Positions 45,556 to 54,475 of a stretch of DNA of 64,000 bases are shown piece by piece. The first letter of the stretch is position 1. Each line of letters opens with the position of its first letter. This stretch comes from Actinoallomurus spadix (GTDB lineage Bacteria > Actinomycetota > Actinomycetes > Streptosporangiales > Streptosporangiaceae). The position numbers were made by a program, and so were the translations under genes. Under the pieces are notes generated by a model. It did no database searches. It saw nothing but the letters and a program-made list of their open reading frames with translations, and was not told the DNA's origin. The DNA is taken from NCBI RefSeq assembly GCF_024055725.1, contig NZ_JAMXMX010000006.1:300688-364687 (forward strand). The letters run 5' to 3'.

Positions 45556-47906
45556 CGAGCCCTCCGCCCGCGAATGCGGATGACGGGCATGCCCATGTGC
45601 GCATGGAGGGGGCGGCATCCGAATATGGACGCGTCTACCAGTCGTTGGGCGACCAGATCATCACCCAAGTCAACCTGCCCGAGCAGGCATTGCGACCTGT
45701 CGATCAGGTGGCGGCTCCACCTGGCTTGGCCAACGTGCCAGGGCATTCCCACACGTTCGTCGGTCGCGAAGACGAACTCGCCGACCTAGACGCGTCGTTG
45801 ACGACCACTGGTGGAGTGGTAGTAGCCGCGGTTCATGGGCTTGGCGGAGTCGGCAAGTCCACTCTCGCCGCCCGCTACGCCGCCACAGAGGCTGGCCGAC
45901 TGAACCCGGTCTGGTGGATCACCGCTGACACCGCTCAATCCGTGCAGGCTGGCCTAGCTAGTCTCGCGGTCGGACTGCAGTCTGAGTTGGCAGTGGGGTT
46001 GCCGCTAGAGATGTTGGCTCAGCGCGCAACGAGGTGGCTGGCCGCTCACGAAGGGTGGCTGGTGGTGCTGGACAACGTCACCGACCCTGCCGATGTTGAA
46101 CCGCTGCTGAACCAGACGTTGACGGGTCGGATCGTAGTGACCAGCCGACTAGCGGAAGGCTGGCACCGTTATGGCGCTCGTGTCTTGCGGCTGGACGTAC
46201 TGACTGAAACCCAAGCTGTCGACCTGCTAACCCTTATTACCGCCCAGGGTCAGTCCGATGCGGACCTGGACGGTGCCACAGCATTGGTTAGAGAGTTGGG
46301 GTTTCTCCCGCTGGCCGTTGAACAGGCCGCCGCCTACCTACACCAGAGCCAGATTTCTCCCTGCGCCTACCTGGATCTGTTGGCCCAATATCCGGCGGCC
46401 ATGTATGACGAGGCCGCACGCGGTTCGGACGCTAAGCGAACTATCGCGCGGATTTGGCGATTGACCTTGAACGAGTTGACCGACCTTCCGTTGGCTGGTG
46501 CGATACTTCAAACTTTTGCATGGTATGGACCAGAGGCTATCCCCCGTAGCCTACTAAATGGCATTTTCGAGCCTCCGCAGACCCAGCGTGCACTCGGCGC
46601 ACTAGCCGCTTACAACATGATTGCACTCGACGGTGAGAGGATCTCAATACACCGATTGGTCCAAGCCGTCGCCCGTACTCCCGACCCGTCAGACCCTTAT
46701 CGGCAGGCGGACGACATCAATAACGCTCGCGACCTAGCCACCGCCCTGTTGGTCGCTGCCTTGCCTGATGACTATCAAGACCCTGCTAAGTGGCCAGCTT
46801 GGCGATCGCTGCTTCCCCATATCAACGCTTTGCTCGCCCACGCGTCTCCCGATACTGATAGCACGGAGACTAGCCACCTGCTAAATCAAGCTGGCCTCTT
46901 TCTAGGCAGTCAAGGGCGTTCGGATAATGCTATCGGGTTCTTTGAACGCGCCATCGCGGCCGATAAGCGCCTCCGGGAGGATGATGATCCAGAGATATTT
47001 ACGCCGCAGCACAACCTCGCAGTGGCGTATAGTGATGTCGGCGACCTCGAAAAAGCAATCCCCCTGCTTGAACGAATCCTTGCTGATCGAAAGCGAATTC
47101 TGGGTGTCGATCACATCGACACCATGACAACTCAAAACAATCTCGGCAGCGCCTACCAAGAGGCGGGTGACCTGGTACGAGCTGTCCGACTTCTCAAGCA
47201 GACCCTTACCGACCGCGAGCGGGTCTTGGGTTCCGATCATCCGCACACGCTCTCCTCTCGGAACAACCTCGCAAATGCCTATCGGGCTGCGGACAATTTT
47301 GCTCGGGCGGTTCCCCTATTCGAGCAGGCAGTTGCGGACCATGAGAGAGTCTTGGGTTCGGGGCATTCGCACACCATGGCTGTGCGGAGCAATCTCGCGG
47401 GTGCCTATCAAGGGGCGGGCGACCCAGATCGTGCGGTCGCAATACTCGAGCAGATTTTCGCTGATTCAGAAAAAATTTTCGGCGATGAAAGTCTGGAAAC
47501 GTTGCGCGCACGGAACAATCTCGCGGGAGCGTGTCTAGAAGCGGGCGATCCGGAGCGAGCGATTAGGCTGTTTGAGCGAACCATTGCCGACAGTAATCGG
47601 ATAAGAGGGAAAAATCATCCTAATACAATTGCATCCAAGGACTCCCTTTCGAGGGCATATCGAGACGCGGGTGATTTTCGTCAGTCGATCGCTATGCTTG
47701 AGCAAGTAATATCCGGTTGGAAAGAAACGATAGGTACTGACGATCCTAGAACGATCACTGCCCGACACAATCTTGCCCATGCCCATCAATTTGCTGGCGA
47801 CTTCCGGCGTGCGGCGCAACTTCATCGGGACCTTATCCCTGACTGTATCCGGGTTCTGGGTCCGGATAACTTGGTGACAAGGTGTGCTGCTACATGGCGT
47901 GGTTGA
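45552..47906 (+). CDS. NB-ARC/TPR STAND NTPase
   Basis: In this 784-aa protein, residues about 10-45 hold EYGRVYQSLGDQIITQVNLP. Residues about 70-350 are the NB-ARC switch with Walker A GLGGVGKSTLAARYA (about 96-110), Walker B WLVVLDNV and RIVVTSRLAEGW. Residues about 440-775 are eight TPR units of exactly 42 residues of the kinesin-light-chain type (NNLAxAYxxAGDxxxA, DHPHT). No effector domain is attached, which suggests that the overlapping 2TM protein is the output. STAND ATPases of this kind sense phage or stress signals and oligomerise. The end, CAATWRG, departs from the repeat pattern. Confidence 0.85.
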   Translation: MTSPPPANADDGHAHVRMEGAASEYGRVYQSLGDQIITQVNLPEQALRPVDQVAAPPGLANVPGHSHTFVGREDELADLDASLTTTGGVVVAAVHGLGGVGKSTLAARYAATEAGRLNPVWWITADTAQSVQAGLASLAVGLQSELAVGLPLEMLAQRATRWLAAHEGWLVVLDNVTDPADVEPLLNQTLTGRIVVTSRLAEGWHRYGARVLRLDVLTETQAVDLLTLITAQGQSDADLDGATALVRELGFLPLAVEQAAAYLHQSQISPCAYLDLLAQYPAAMYDEAARGSDAKRTIARIWRLTLNELTDLPLAGAILQTFAWYGPEAIPRSLLNGIFEPPQTQRALGALAAYNMIALDGERISIHRLVQAVARTPDPSDPYRQADDINNARDLATALLVAALPDDYQDPAKWPAWRSLLPHINALLAHASPDTDSTETSHLLNQAGLFLGSQGRSDNAIGFFERAIAADKRLREDDDPEIFTPQHNLAVAYSDVGDLEKAIPLLERILADRKRILGVDHIDTMTTQNNLGSAYQEAGDLVRAVRLLKQTLTDRERVLGSDHPHTLSSRNNLANAYRAADNFARAVPLFEQAVADHERVLGSGHSHTMAVRSNLAGAYQGAGDPDRAVAILEQIFADSEKIFGDESLETLRARNNLAGACLEAGDPERAIRLFERTIADSNRIRGKNHPNTIASKDSLSRAYRDAGDFRQSIAMLEQVISGWKETIGTDDPRTITARHNLAHAHQFAGDFRRAAQLHRDLIPDCIRVLGPDNLVTRCAATWRG

Positions 47907-47998
47907 TGCGGCAAGACGGAATGATGTCGGGTTCTGAAAGGGGGAAAGGCTCCTTGGTGAAGCAAGGGCCTTTCCGCAGATGATCGGCAGTGACCGTC

Positions 47999-48262
47999 CT
48001 ACGCGGCGGTGATTTGCCGGGCGAAGATGTCCGCCGCCTCCACGCGCTGTTCGTTGATCACGTGCGCGTAGACCCGGAGTATGGAGGGGTCGGCATGACC
48101 GAGGCGAGCGGCGACCACGTGGACGGGTATTCCGGCGAGCAGGATCATCGTCGCGTGGATGTGCCGGAGATCGTGCAGCCGGGCCGGCGGCAGTGCCTTG
48201 GCGGGAGTCGCTTTGTTGTGCCGGACGGTCAGGGGTGCGTAGGTGCAGGTAAGGCGGGTGTG
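47999..48262 (-). pseudogene. C-terminal remnant of a tyrosine integrase
   Basis: The minus strand encodes about 85 residues with RLHDLRHIHATMILLAG (HxxR box), ARLGHADPSILRVYAHV (second His and Tyr nucleophile) and a stop at 47999. The N-terminal arm-binding and core-binding domains and the first catalytic Arg are gone. The homology ends near 48262. This is the expected integrase of the island, now inactive. Confidence 0.8.
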
Positions 48263-48299
48263 TCAGCCGTCCGATGACGGGAGTATGTTCGGCGCGCTC

Positions 48300-48985
48300 T
48301 CAGAATCGCTCCATTTTTTCGAGTTCTCTGGCTCTCGCCAATATGGCCTGGAGCGTTATCGGTGCATGCTTGTAGGGGACTGAATCTGGCTCGAATTGGC
48401 GCGCAGCAAACTCACAGGCCGAGACCTCATACTCCCCGTGCGCGTTGATGGCTGGCGATTCGGCAGCGATATATGCGCGTCGCAGGGTGTCTCCAAGGGC
48501 GGACAGCTGTGAATCGTTGAGATTTCCGAGCGTGGCGATCAGTTCCTTGAATACTTTTTGCCTTCAGGAGTGAAGGCGACGCGCCCTGCTACGTTGAGTT
48601 CTCCGGGGGCTGTGAAGATTTGTGCGAGCGAATCTGCGGATTTTTTAACGTTTTCCGCATCGTAAACTATCTGACGTCGGTGGAAGAGGCGTTCGAGGTC
48701 AGGTCTTTCCCACCACTTGATCCTGAATGGTGGGCGGTTCTGTTGAACGTAGGTTCGGAAGTGGTCTTTCGAAGTGTCCGAAAGAAACCCGCTTACCATG
48801 AATAGGGCGATATCGGGGCGCTCGGCCTGTGCCTGGTTCAGAAGGCTTCCCAGCTTGATAGGGGGCACGCCGGTTTTGTGGTGCTTGCACTCGATTAACC
48901 ATCTTTCGAAGCGCGAAATCTTGCCGATGTCCGTTATCGTGAGATACGCGACGATATCTTTTCGGCCATCTGCTGGACTCGACGT
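48300..48985 (-). pseudogene. Decayed Mrr-like restriction endonuclease
   Basis: The minus strand reads ADGRKDIVAYLTITD...RWLIECKHHKTG, with the D...ExK catalytic pattern of PD-(D/E)xK nucleases (ECK near 48880). It continues IALFMVSGFLSDTSKDHF and WWERPDLERLF. Near 48560 a run of five A ends the frame (SRN stop). Adding one A would restore VFKELIATLGNLNDSQL and run on to a TGA at 48300. The N-terminus is cut by a TGA at 48986-48988. It may represent a truncated nuclease with a one-base deletion; a sequencing error or programmed slippage is possible. Confidence 0.6.
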
Positions 48986-49223
48986 TCACGAAGCCGGAGC
49001 CAGTTCCTCAAGAAGCTACGGCATCTCGACCGGGGTCAGGGTCAGATCGCCGTAGGGGTCGATGCGCTCCAGCGTCGGCGCCTTGCCCCCGGACCCGCTC
49101 GATGAACCGGACCAGGACATCACTCGAATCGGTGAGCGCAACTCCGGTAGGCGCGGCCTTCCGCCGGCGAAGGCTGCTGCTGGCGCGGCTCACCTTCATC
49201 AGCACCACGTCGACGCCCATCAC
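48986..49223 (-). pseudogene. Broken hypothetical gene with IDPYGDLTLTP motif
   Basis: The minus strand starts MGVDVVLMKVSRASSS. After a frameshift near 49075 it gives PTLERIDPYGDLTLTPVEMP, a TAG, then LLEELAPAS and a TGA. The motif is familiar from a family of roughly 100-aa actinobacterial hypothetical proteins in which Gln stands at the TAG. The frameshift and nonsense change mark it as decayed. It abuts the nuclease remnant in the same frame, suggesting a deletion junction. Confidence 0.55.
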
Positions 49224-49663
49224 CGTGTCCCATCCTCGACTCGCTCACGCTCAATGATTCGGCCTCCGGCGGGGGCCTCAGGCCCCGGGATGGCCGCGCT
49301 GCCGGGCCTGAGCTGGGTGGGTGGTTGAGGTGGAAGCCTGGTCATCCCGCCCGCCTTCGTCCCAGGCAAGCCGAGCAGACCAAGCCCAGGGGTGCAAGGT
49401 CGTAGGTCCAGTGGGGCGCTCCACCTTGCGCCCCTGGGCCTGGCCCGCTCCCCGGAGGCTGGGACGAAGGCGAACGGGATGACCAGGCGGGCGCACTGGA
49501 TCCGTGGCAGAGCACCGTACGCCAAGGTAACCAAGGTGCCTTAGCCGTTCGCAGCGCATCGGCTTGACTCGCTGAGTGGCCACAAGTAGCCAATGCACAG
49601 ACTGTGCGATCTGTCTCATCTAGATTCCCCTCCGTAGCGCAGCCAGAGCTAGTCCGTGAGGGG
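49224..49663. other. Non-coding stretch inside the island
   Basis: No gene is recognised. The sequence returns to higher GC with runs of GGGCCTCAGGCCCCGGG type. Frames on both strands are Arg/Pro/Gly-rich without motifs. The ribosome site of the SLATT gene (GAGGGG) is at its right end. Confidence 0.4.
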
Positions 49664-50482
49664 CTTGTGTACGAAGATCGCGAAGATGAAGACCTTGAGG
49701 TGCGGAAGCGCGAAAACGATCGCGAGGTGGATCAGACACAGACGGCGCTTCGAGGTCTCAGGACTACTCAACGCCTTCGTGTGCTGTGGCTTATTGCGAG
49801 CCTCATCGTGGTCGGCTTTCTGGGCTGGGCGATGTTGGTGGGGGTGTGGACTCATTATCGTGGCCCCTTCACAATCCTCGGCCTTGCTGCTTCGTTGATC
49901 TCAACTGCGGGCGCGGGCTGGCAGATATTCAAAGTACGTCCGACCATAGCGTCAACGCAGTACGACCTATTGGTGCTGCAAACCAAAAGACTGCACTTGG
50001 CCGCCGAAGAGGAGGCCGATCCGGTCTCTGCTTTGCGTATCTACAGGTTGTCCGCCCTCGATGACGTCGAGCGATACCGCAGGCTCGCCCGACGCAACCG
50101 CCGATACAGCAACATACTTCAATGGGTGATAATTGTAGGCTCCGTCGCCGCGACAAGTCTTACGAGTGCTTCGACTGGAAGTGCCAGCAATCAGTCATAT
50201 TTCCGATGGGCTGCGGCGGGCGTTAGTGCGTTGGTTAGTATATCTGCAGCATTGGTTGGTTATTTCAAGTTTCGGGAGCGCGGATTCAACCAGCAGCAAA
50301 CTGCAGATGCAATAGAAAAGCATTATCGGGGTGCTGAGCTGCGAATTGATGACTACTCGGGTGAAGGCGAAGAGGACGTGTTGCGACGCTTCGCGGAGAA
50401 CGTAGAGGCCCTGAAGGATGAACAGCGTAAGCGAGAGTTGCAACTAGAACAGTCCTCGGAGCGAGGCGAGCATCAGCAGTAG
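49664..50482 (+). CDS. SLATT/DUF4231 membrane protein
   Basis: In this 272-aa protein, after an acidic N-terminus, helices lie at about residues 42-62 (RVLWLIASLIVVGFLGWAML), 70-88, 152-170 and 182-202. The amphipathic segment VERYRRLARRNRRYSNIL and the stretch VGYFKFRERGFNQQQTADAI are typical of SLATT/DUF4231. These membrane domains are predicted pore-forming effectors in nucleotide-driven conflict systems. A charged coiled C-terminus ends ELQLEQSSER. Start choices are 49604, 49652 or 49664; the last has GAGGGG before it. No nucleotide-generating enzyme is adjacent. Confidence 0.75.
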   Translation, partial: LVYEDREDEDLEVRKRENDREVDQTQTALRGLRTTQRLRVLWLIASLIVVGFLGWAMLVGVWTHYRGPFTILGLAASLISTAGAGWQIFKVRPTIASTQYDLLVLQTKRLHLAAEEEADPVSALRIYRLSALDDVERYRRLARRNRRYSNILQWVIIVGSVAATSLTSASTGSASNQSYFRWAAAGVSALVSISAALVGYFKFRERGFNQQQTADAIEKHYRGAELRIDDYSGEGEEDVLRRFAENVEALKDEQRKRELQLEQSSERGEHQQ

Positions 50483-50599
50483 CCGCGTCGCCAGCGCTGG
50501 TTCCTGGGAGCCACGGCGGGAGCCACCGGCACGAACGATCTCGGCCGCAGCCGTACGAGTTCGGACAGCCGGAGTGACGCTCGCCGATCGTTTGGGTGC

Positions 50600-50642
50600 C
50601 TACGGATCAGAAGGTTGGGGGTTCGAATCCCTCCGGCTGCGC
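50600..50642 (+). repeat. Right attachment repeat (attR), partial tRNA-Arg copy
   Basis: This is an exact 43-bp copy of 44885-44927. It lacks the tRNA 5' half, so it is not a second tRNA gene. It marks the right end of the island. Confidence 0.9.
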
Positions 50643-50704
50643 ACAGGTCAAGGACCCCTCGTAATCTTGCGGGGGGTCTTTCTGCTAACGGGTCGTGTCC
50701 ACGG

Positions 50705-52954
50705 TCACTCGACCGCCAGCGCGGCCTCAGCGGGACGCCTGTGCGTCGCGCGCCAAGCGGGGAGCAGAACAGCGCTGAGGGTCAGCAGCAGCGTGAAGAT
50801 CGCCAGCGCGAGGAAGATCCACGGCCCGCCCGCAGGCACCACCGAGCCGAGGCGTTTGAGGCTGACCGGCACCAAGATCACGGCTGCCGCCGCGGAGCCG
50901 ATGACCACACCGCTGAGCGCCACGAGCATGCCCTCCAACCCGACCATCCGCATGACCTGGGTACGGGTCGAACCGGCCAGTCGTTGCAGGCCGAACTCAC
51001 GCCGTCGTGCGGTCACACTCGAGGCCATGGTGCTGGTCACGGTGATGGCCGCATACCCGGCGATCACCAACACCATGATGTAAATCGCGAAGTTGGCGGT
51101 GCGCTTCTCATCGTCGTACTCCTTGAGCAGGACGTCGCGACCCCCCACCGTCGCGCCTGCCGCTACCGCGGCGCCGTCCAGCCGCTCGACCAGCTGCGTG
51201 GTCGAGGTGTCGTTGTTCGCCTTCACCAGGATGCGCGTCGCGACTCCCTCCGTGGTGTGGGCGGCCAGGGTGTCGGCCGGCAGGAGGAGCGTGTCGTAGC
51301 CGTCCGGGGCGGAGAACAGGGCGGCCACCCGTACGTCGAGTGCCGTGTTGTCCCCCATACGTAGCGTGACCGGGTCACCGACGCCTACACCCAGCTGGTG
51401 GGCATGGGCTCTCTCGAGCGCGATCGTGTCGCCGCGCAGGGCGGCGAAGGCACCCTCGGTGATCTTCACCGGCGTGGTCGCGCCTGCTCCTTCGGCCGTG
51501 ACGCCCTGGAGGGTCCAGCCCTCGTTCATCGGCGAATGGTCCTTCGGCTTCTCGATGAACCCGAGGCTGTTCACATACTCCGAGGCGCCGGCGACGCCCG
51601 GCAGGGCGTTGATCCGATGGACGAGATCGGGATCGACGCCGCCGGGGATGGTCAGGACGGCATCCGCGACGAGGTTGTCGGCGAATGCCCGCCGGTCGGC
51701 CTTGTCGTTCGTCGTCTGGAGATACAACATCCCGACCGACACCGTGATCAGCAAGATGACCGGCGCCATCACCGCCGCCATCCGGCTGCTGCGACCCCGC
51801 GCGTTGAGGATGGCGAGCTGCCCGGTCACGCCGCCGAGCGCATGGACGGGCCACTGGAGGACGAACGTGGTGATCCTCGTCAGCCCGGGCGCCAGAAGCG
51901 CGAACCCGAGACCCAGGAGGATCACGGCCGGTGCGCCTGTCGCCGGCGCCAGGGGGCCACTCATCACGACGATCGTCACAATCGTGAGCGCGAAGGCACC
52001 AGCCAGGAGCACCAATCCCAGGATCATCCGTCCAACGCCCGCGTACCGGCCCTCGACGCCGACCTCGGCCAGGGCCTGCGTCGGCTTGATCCGCGCCGCC
52101 CGTCTACCGGCGAGCAGCGCACCGGCCAGCGCGGCCACGATCGCGACCGCCGTCGCTGCCACGGTCGGAATCCACCCCTGATGGAACGCGATGCCGTGGG
52201 CGGCGATCCCCCAGTCGGCCAACTGGTCGAAGAGGAACCGGCCCAGCAGGTGACCCGGGACGTACGCGACGGCCGTGGCGACCACGGACAGCATCAGCGT
52301 CTCGCGGAAGATCAGGCGGCGCACCTGGCGCGGCGTCGCGCCGACGGCTCGCAGGAGCGCCATGTCTCGCCGGCGCTGCGCGATCGAGAGGCCGAGCATA
52401 GAGGCCACGCCGAAGATCGACACGAGAAGCGTGAACGCGGTGAAGACTCCGGCGAGCGCCATCACAGTGACACCGCTCGCCTGGGCATCGCGCAGTTCGG
52501 CTCGTCCACGCTCGTCGCCGACGAGCGTGATCGTCCGGTCGCCCACAACGGCGTCGATCCGCTTCCGCAGCTGCGCCACGTCCCGGCCCGGCTTCGCCTC
52601 GACCCCGATCGCGTCGACCGTGCCGGGCGGGGCTTCGCCCTCGAAGACGTAGCTTTCCGTCGTGCGGACGCCGTCGAGCCCGGCGATCGTCCGCTCCAGT
52701 CCGGCGTCGATGCGTACGCGCTCGGGCAGGATCGGTGGTTCGTCGGGGTCGCCGCCCGAGTCGTGGTACTCCTGATCACCGGCGACGACGATGTCCGCGG
52801 ACGCGAGTTGCCGTGGTGGGACGGCGGTGCGGATCCCGGTCTCGATGAGGCCTCCGCAGGCCATCATGATGGCAGCCGCGAAGAGCATCACCAGCAGCGA
52901 TGCGACGAACAGACTCGCACGGAACCAGAGTGTGCGCAGGGCGAGCCGCAGCAT
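50705..52954 (-). CDS. FtsX-like ABC transporter permease
   Basis: This 749-aa permease has the duplicated FtsX/MacB layout: a helix near residue 10-32, an extracytoplasmic domain, three helices (about 165-290), a second periplasmic domain and three C-terminal helices (about 620-735). Characteristic segments are FGVASMLGLSIAQRRRDMAL and EFGLQRLAGSTRTQVMRMVG. It should export a peptide or lipid or act as a mechanotransmission pump with the ATPase encoded just upstream (start and stop overlap by one base). Confidence 0.9.
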   Translation of the reverse strand: MLRLALRTLWFRASLFVASLLVMLFAAAIMMACGGLIETGIRTAVPPRQLASADIVVAGDQEYHDSGGDPDEPPILPERVRIDAGLERTIAGLDGVRTTESYVFEGEAPPGTVDAIGVEAKPGRDVAQLRKRIDAVVGDRTITLVGDERGRAELRDAQASGVTVMALAGVFTAFTLLVSIFGVASMLGLSIAQRRRDMALLRAVGATPRQVRRLIFRETLMLSVVATAVAYVPGHLLGRFLFDQLADWGIAAHGIAFHQGWIPTVAATAVAIVAALAGALLAGRRAARIKPTQALAEVGVEGRYAGVGRMILGLVLLAGAFALTIVTIVVMSGPLAPATGAPAVILLGLGFALLAPGLTRITTFVLQWPVHALGGVTGQLAILNARGRSSRMAAVMAPVILLITVSVGMLYLQTTNDKADRRAFADNLVADAVLTIPGGVDPDLVHRINALPGVAGASEYVNSLGFIEKPKDHSPMNEGWTLQGVTAEGAGATTPVKITEGAFAALRGDTIALERAHAHQLGVGVGDPVTLRMGDNTALDVRVAALFSAPDGYDTLLLPADTLAAHTTEGVATRILVKANNDTSTTQLVERLDGAAVAAGATVGGRDVLLKEYDDEKRTANFAIYIMVLVIAGYAAITVTSTMASSVTARRREFGLQRLAGSTRTQVMRMVGLEGMLVALSGVVIGSAAAAVILVPVSLKRLGSVVPAGGPWIFLALAIFTLLLTLSAVLLPAWRATHRRPAEAALAVE

Positions 52955-53733
52955 CAGATCCGCCCCTTCCCCGGCGCGGAGAGGTCGTTCACGAAGGCAC
53001 CCAGATGGGTCATCCGCTCGGCGACCGACTCGGCGGTCGGTGCGTGGAGCTCGCCGGCCAGGCGGCCGTCGGCGAGGAACAGGACGCGATCGGCGTACGA
53101 GGCCGCGACCGGGTCGTGCGTCACCATCACGATCGTCTGTCCGGATGAGCGCACCGAGTCCTGCAACAGCGCGAGCACGTCTCGTGCGGTCCTCGTGTCG
53201 AGCGCTCCGGTGGGCTCGTCGGCGAAGATGACGGCGGGATCGCTGATCAACGCCCGCGCGATCGCAACGCGTTGCTGCTGTCCGCCGGAGAGCTCGGCCG
53301 GACGGTGATGGTGCCGCTGCCCCAGTCCGACCCGGTCCAGCACCGTGGCGACCTTGCGCCGGTCCGGCTTCACCCCCGCGAGCCGCAGCGGCAACGTGAC
53401 GTTCTGGCGCACCGTCAGCACAGGCAGAAGATTGAACGCCTGGAACACGAAGCCGATCCGGTCACGCCGTAGCTCGGTCAACTCGGTCTCGCTCATCTCA
53501 CTGATCTCGCGATCCTCCAGATGAACAGATCCCGACGTCGGCTGATCGAGCCCGGCCGCGCACTGCAGCAACGTGCTCTTGCCGGAGCCGGACGGCCCCA
53601 TGATCGCGGTGAAGGTCCCTCGCCCGAACCGCGTCGTGACGCCATCGAGCGCCACCACCTGGTTCTCGCGCCGGCCATAGACCTTGCGGACGTCTGTCAG
53701 CCGAACCGCGTCGGCCGCCCGGGTGTTGTCCAA
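52954..53733 (-). CDS. ABC transporter ATP-binding protein (MacB/LolD type)
   Basis: This 259-aa ATPase has Walker A MGPSGSGKSTLLQCAAGLD (about residues 45-63), Q-loop, signature LSGGQQQRVAIARAL (about 148-162), Walker B VIFADEPTGALD and H-loop TIVMVTHDPVAAS. It powers the FtsX-like permease downstream. Its stop overlaps the permease start (TGATG). An inverted repeat TGTAG-N5-CTACA about 140 bp upstream could be an operator. Confidence 0.93.
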   Translation of the reverse strand: MDNTRAADAVRLTDVRKVYGRRENQVVALDGVTTRFGRGTFTAIMGPSGSGKSTLLQCAAGLDQPTSGSVHLEDREISEMSETELTELRRDRIGFVFQAFNLLPVLTVRQNVTLPLRLAGVKPDRRKVATVLDRVGLGQRHHHRPAELSGGQQQRVAIARALISDPAVIFADEPTGALDTRTARDVLALLQDSVRSSGQTIVMVTHDPVAASYADRVLFLADGRLAGELHAPTAESVAERMTHLGAFVNDLSAPGKGRI

Positions 53734-54475
53734 CGTGTTGCCCTCGCCTCACGGCCCGACCTGTCGCCGGGCTCTCCAGCCATCGACTCTGGCCCTTCAC
53801 CGCGACGGCGGGCATCGTCCGGCGACACCGTCCTGACCTGGTGCCGTCGCACCTGCACGAGCGACATCTGGTGTAGACGCACTACAGGCGTCACCGAACA
53901 TCCGGGGAGAGGTCCGGGAGGGCAGGTGTGGAGGGCGACATCCCTTGCGCGGCCTGCGGGCACGCTCGCGCGTACCCGCAGGCTCTCTTCAACTTCCAAC
54001 CCGACGATCACGCCTCATGTCACGGTCGAATTCGCCGTATAAACAAGTGCGAGGGCCCGCTGGGCCTGGGATTCTGTCGCATGATCCACTGGCGTCGTCC
54101 CCTCGATCAACTCCGACGAAACAGCGGATCTGAGCCTTGGTGCCGACGCGACGATCTCTACTGATACTCGGCGACCTCATTGGGTGATGAACCAGAACCA
54201 TGTGAGCCGTGCTCTTGCAAGGAGGCTTTGCCAACTGGTTCGCCAGCTCGACCCTGGACCGCCGTGGACCGAGCTGGACGGTTCAGTCATCCCGCAACAG
54301 GCCGGCGGAAGTCTGTGACAGGTCCTCATGGGTGAGTACGGCTGCGGCCTGCCCTACGATCTGATGACCTTCGAGGAGTGCGGCCAGGTCGACGCCGAAC
54401 GCACCGACGCGATCCGAGAGATTGCGTCCAGCCTGCCGCGCGGCCCGGTACCCGACGCTAAGGAGCCCCCCGACC
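53734..54475. other. Intergenic region with an inverted repeat
   Basis: No gene is supported. TGTAG-ACGCA-CTACA at 53872-53886 is a perfect 5-bp inverted repeat that might serve as an operator for the ABC genes. Frames at 53928-54164 and 54283-54507 exist on either strand, but neither has recognisable motifs. AAGGAG at 54460-54465 is the ribosome site of the next gene. Confidence 0.45.

Larger units (their letters stand above)
44885..50642. mobile_element. tRNA-Arg-integrated genomic island, 5.76 kb
   Basis: The island is bounded by a perfect 43-bp direct repeat, with an integrase remnant inside and GC content visibly lower than the flanks (AT-rich codons are frequent at 46500-47900). Its cargo is a 2TM protein, a STAND ATPase, a decayed integrase, a decayed Mrr-like nuclease, a broken hypothetical gene and a SLATT/DUF4231 protein. 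Several genes are broken, and junctions near 48265 and 48986 suggest internal deletions, so the element is probably no longer mobile. Confidence 0.85.

Noticed and set aside
47990..48277. 95-codon plus-strand gene after the STAND gene
   Set aside because: The minus strand here encodes the catalytic end of a tyrosine integrase, which explains the open frame.
50600..50642. Second tRNA-Arg gene
   Set aside because: Only the 3' half is present (anticodon loop onward); there is no D arm or 5' acceptor strand, so it is the attR copy.
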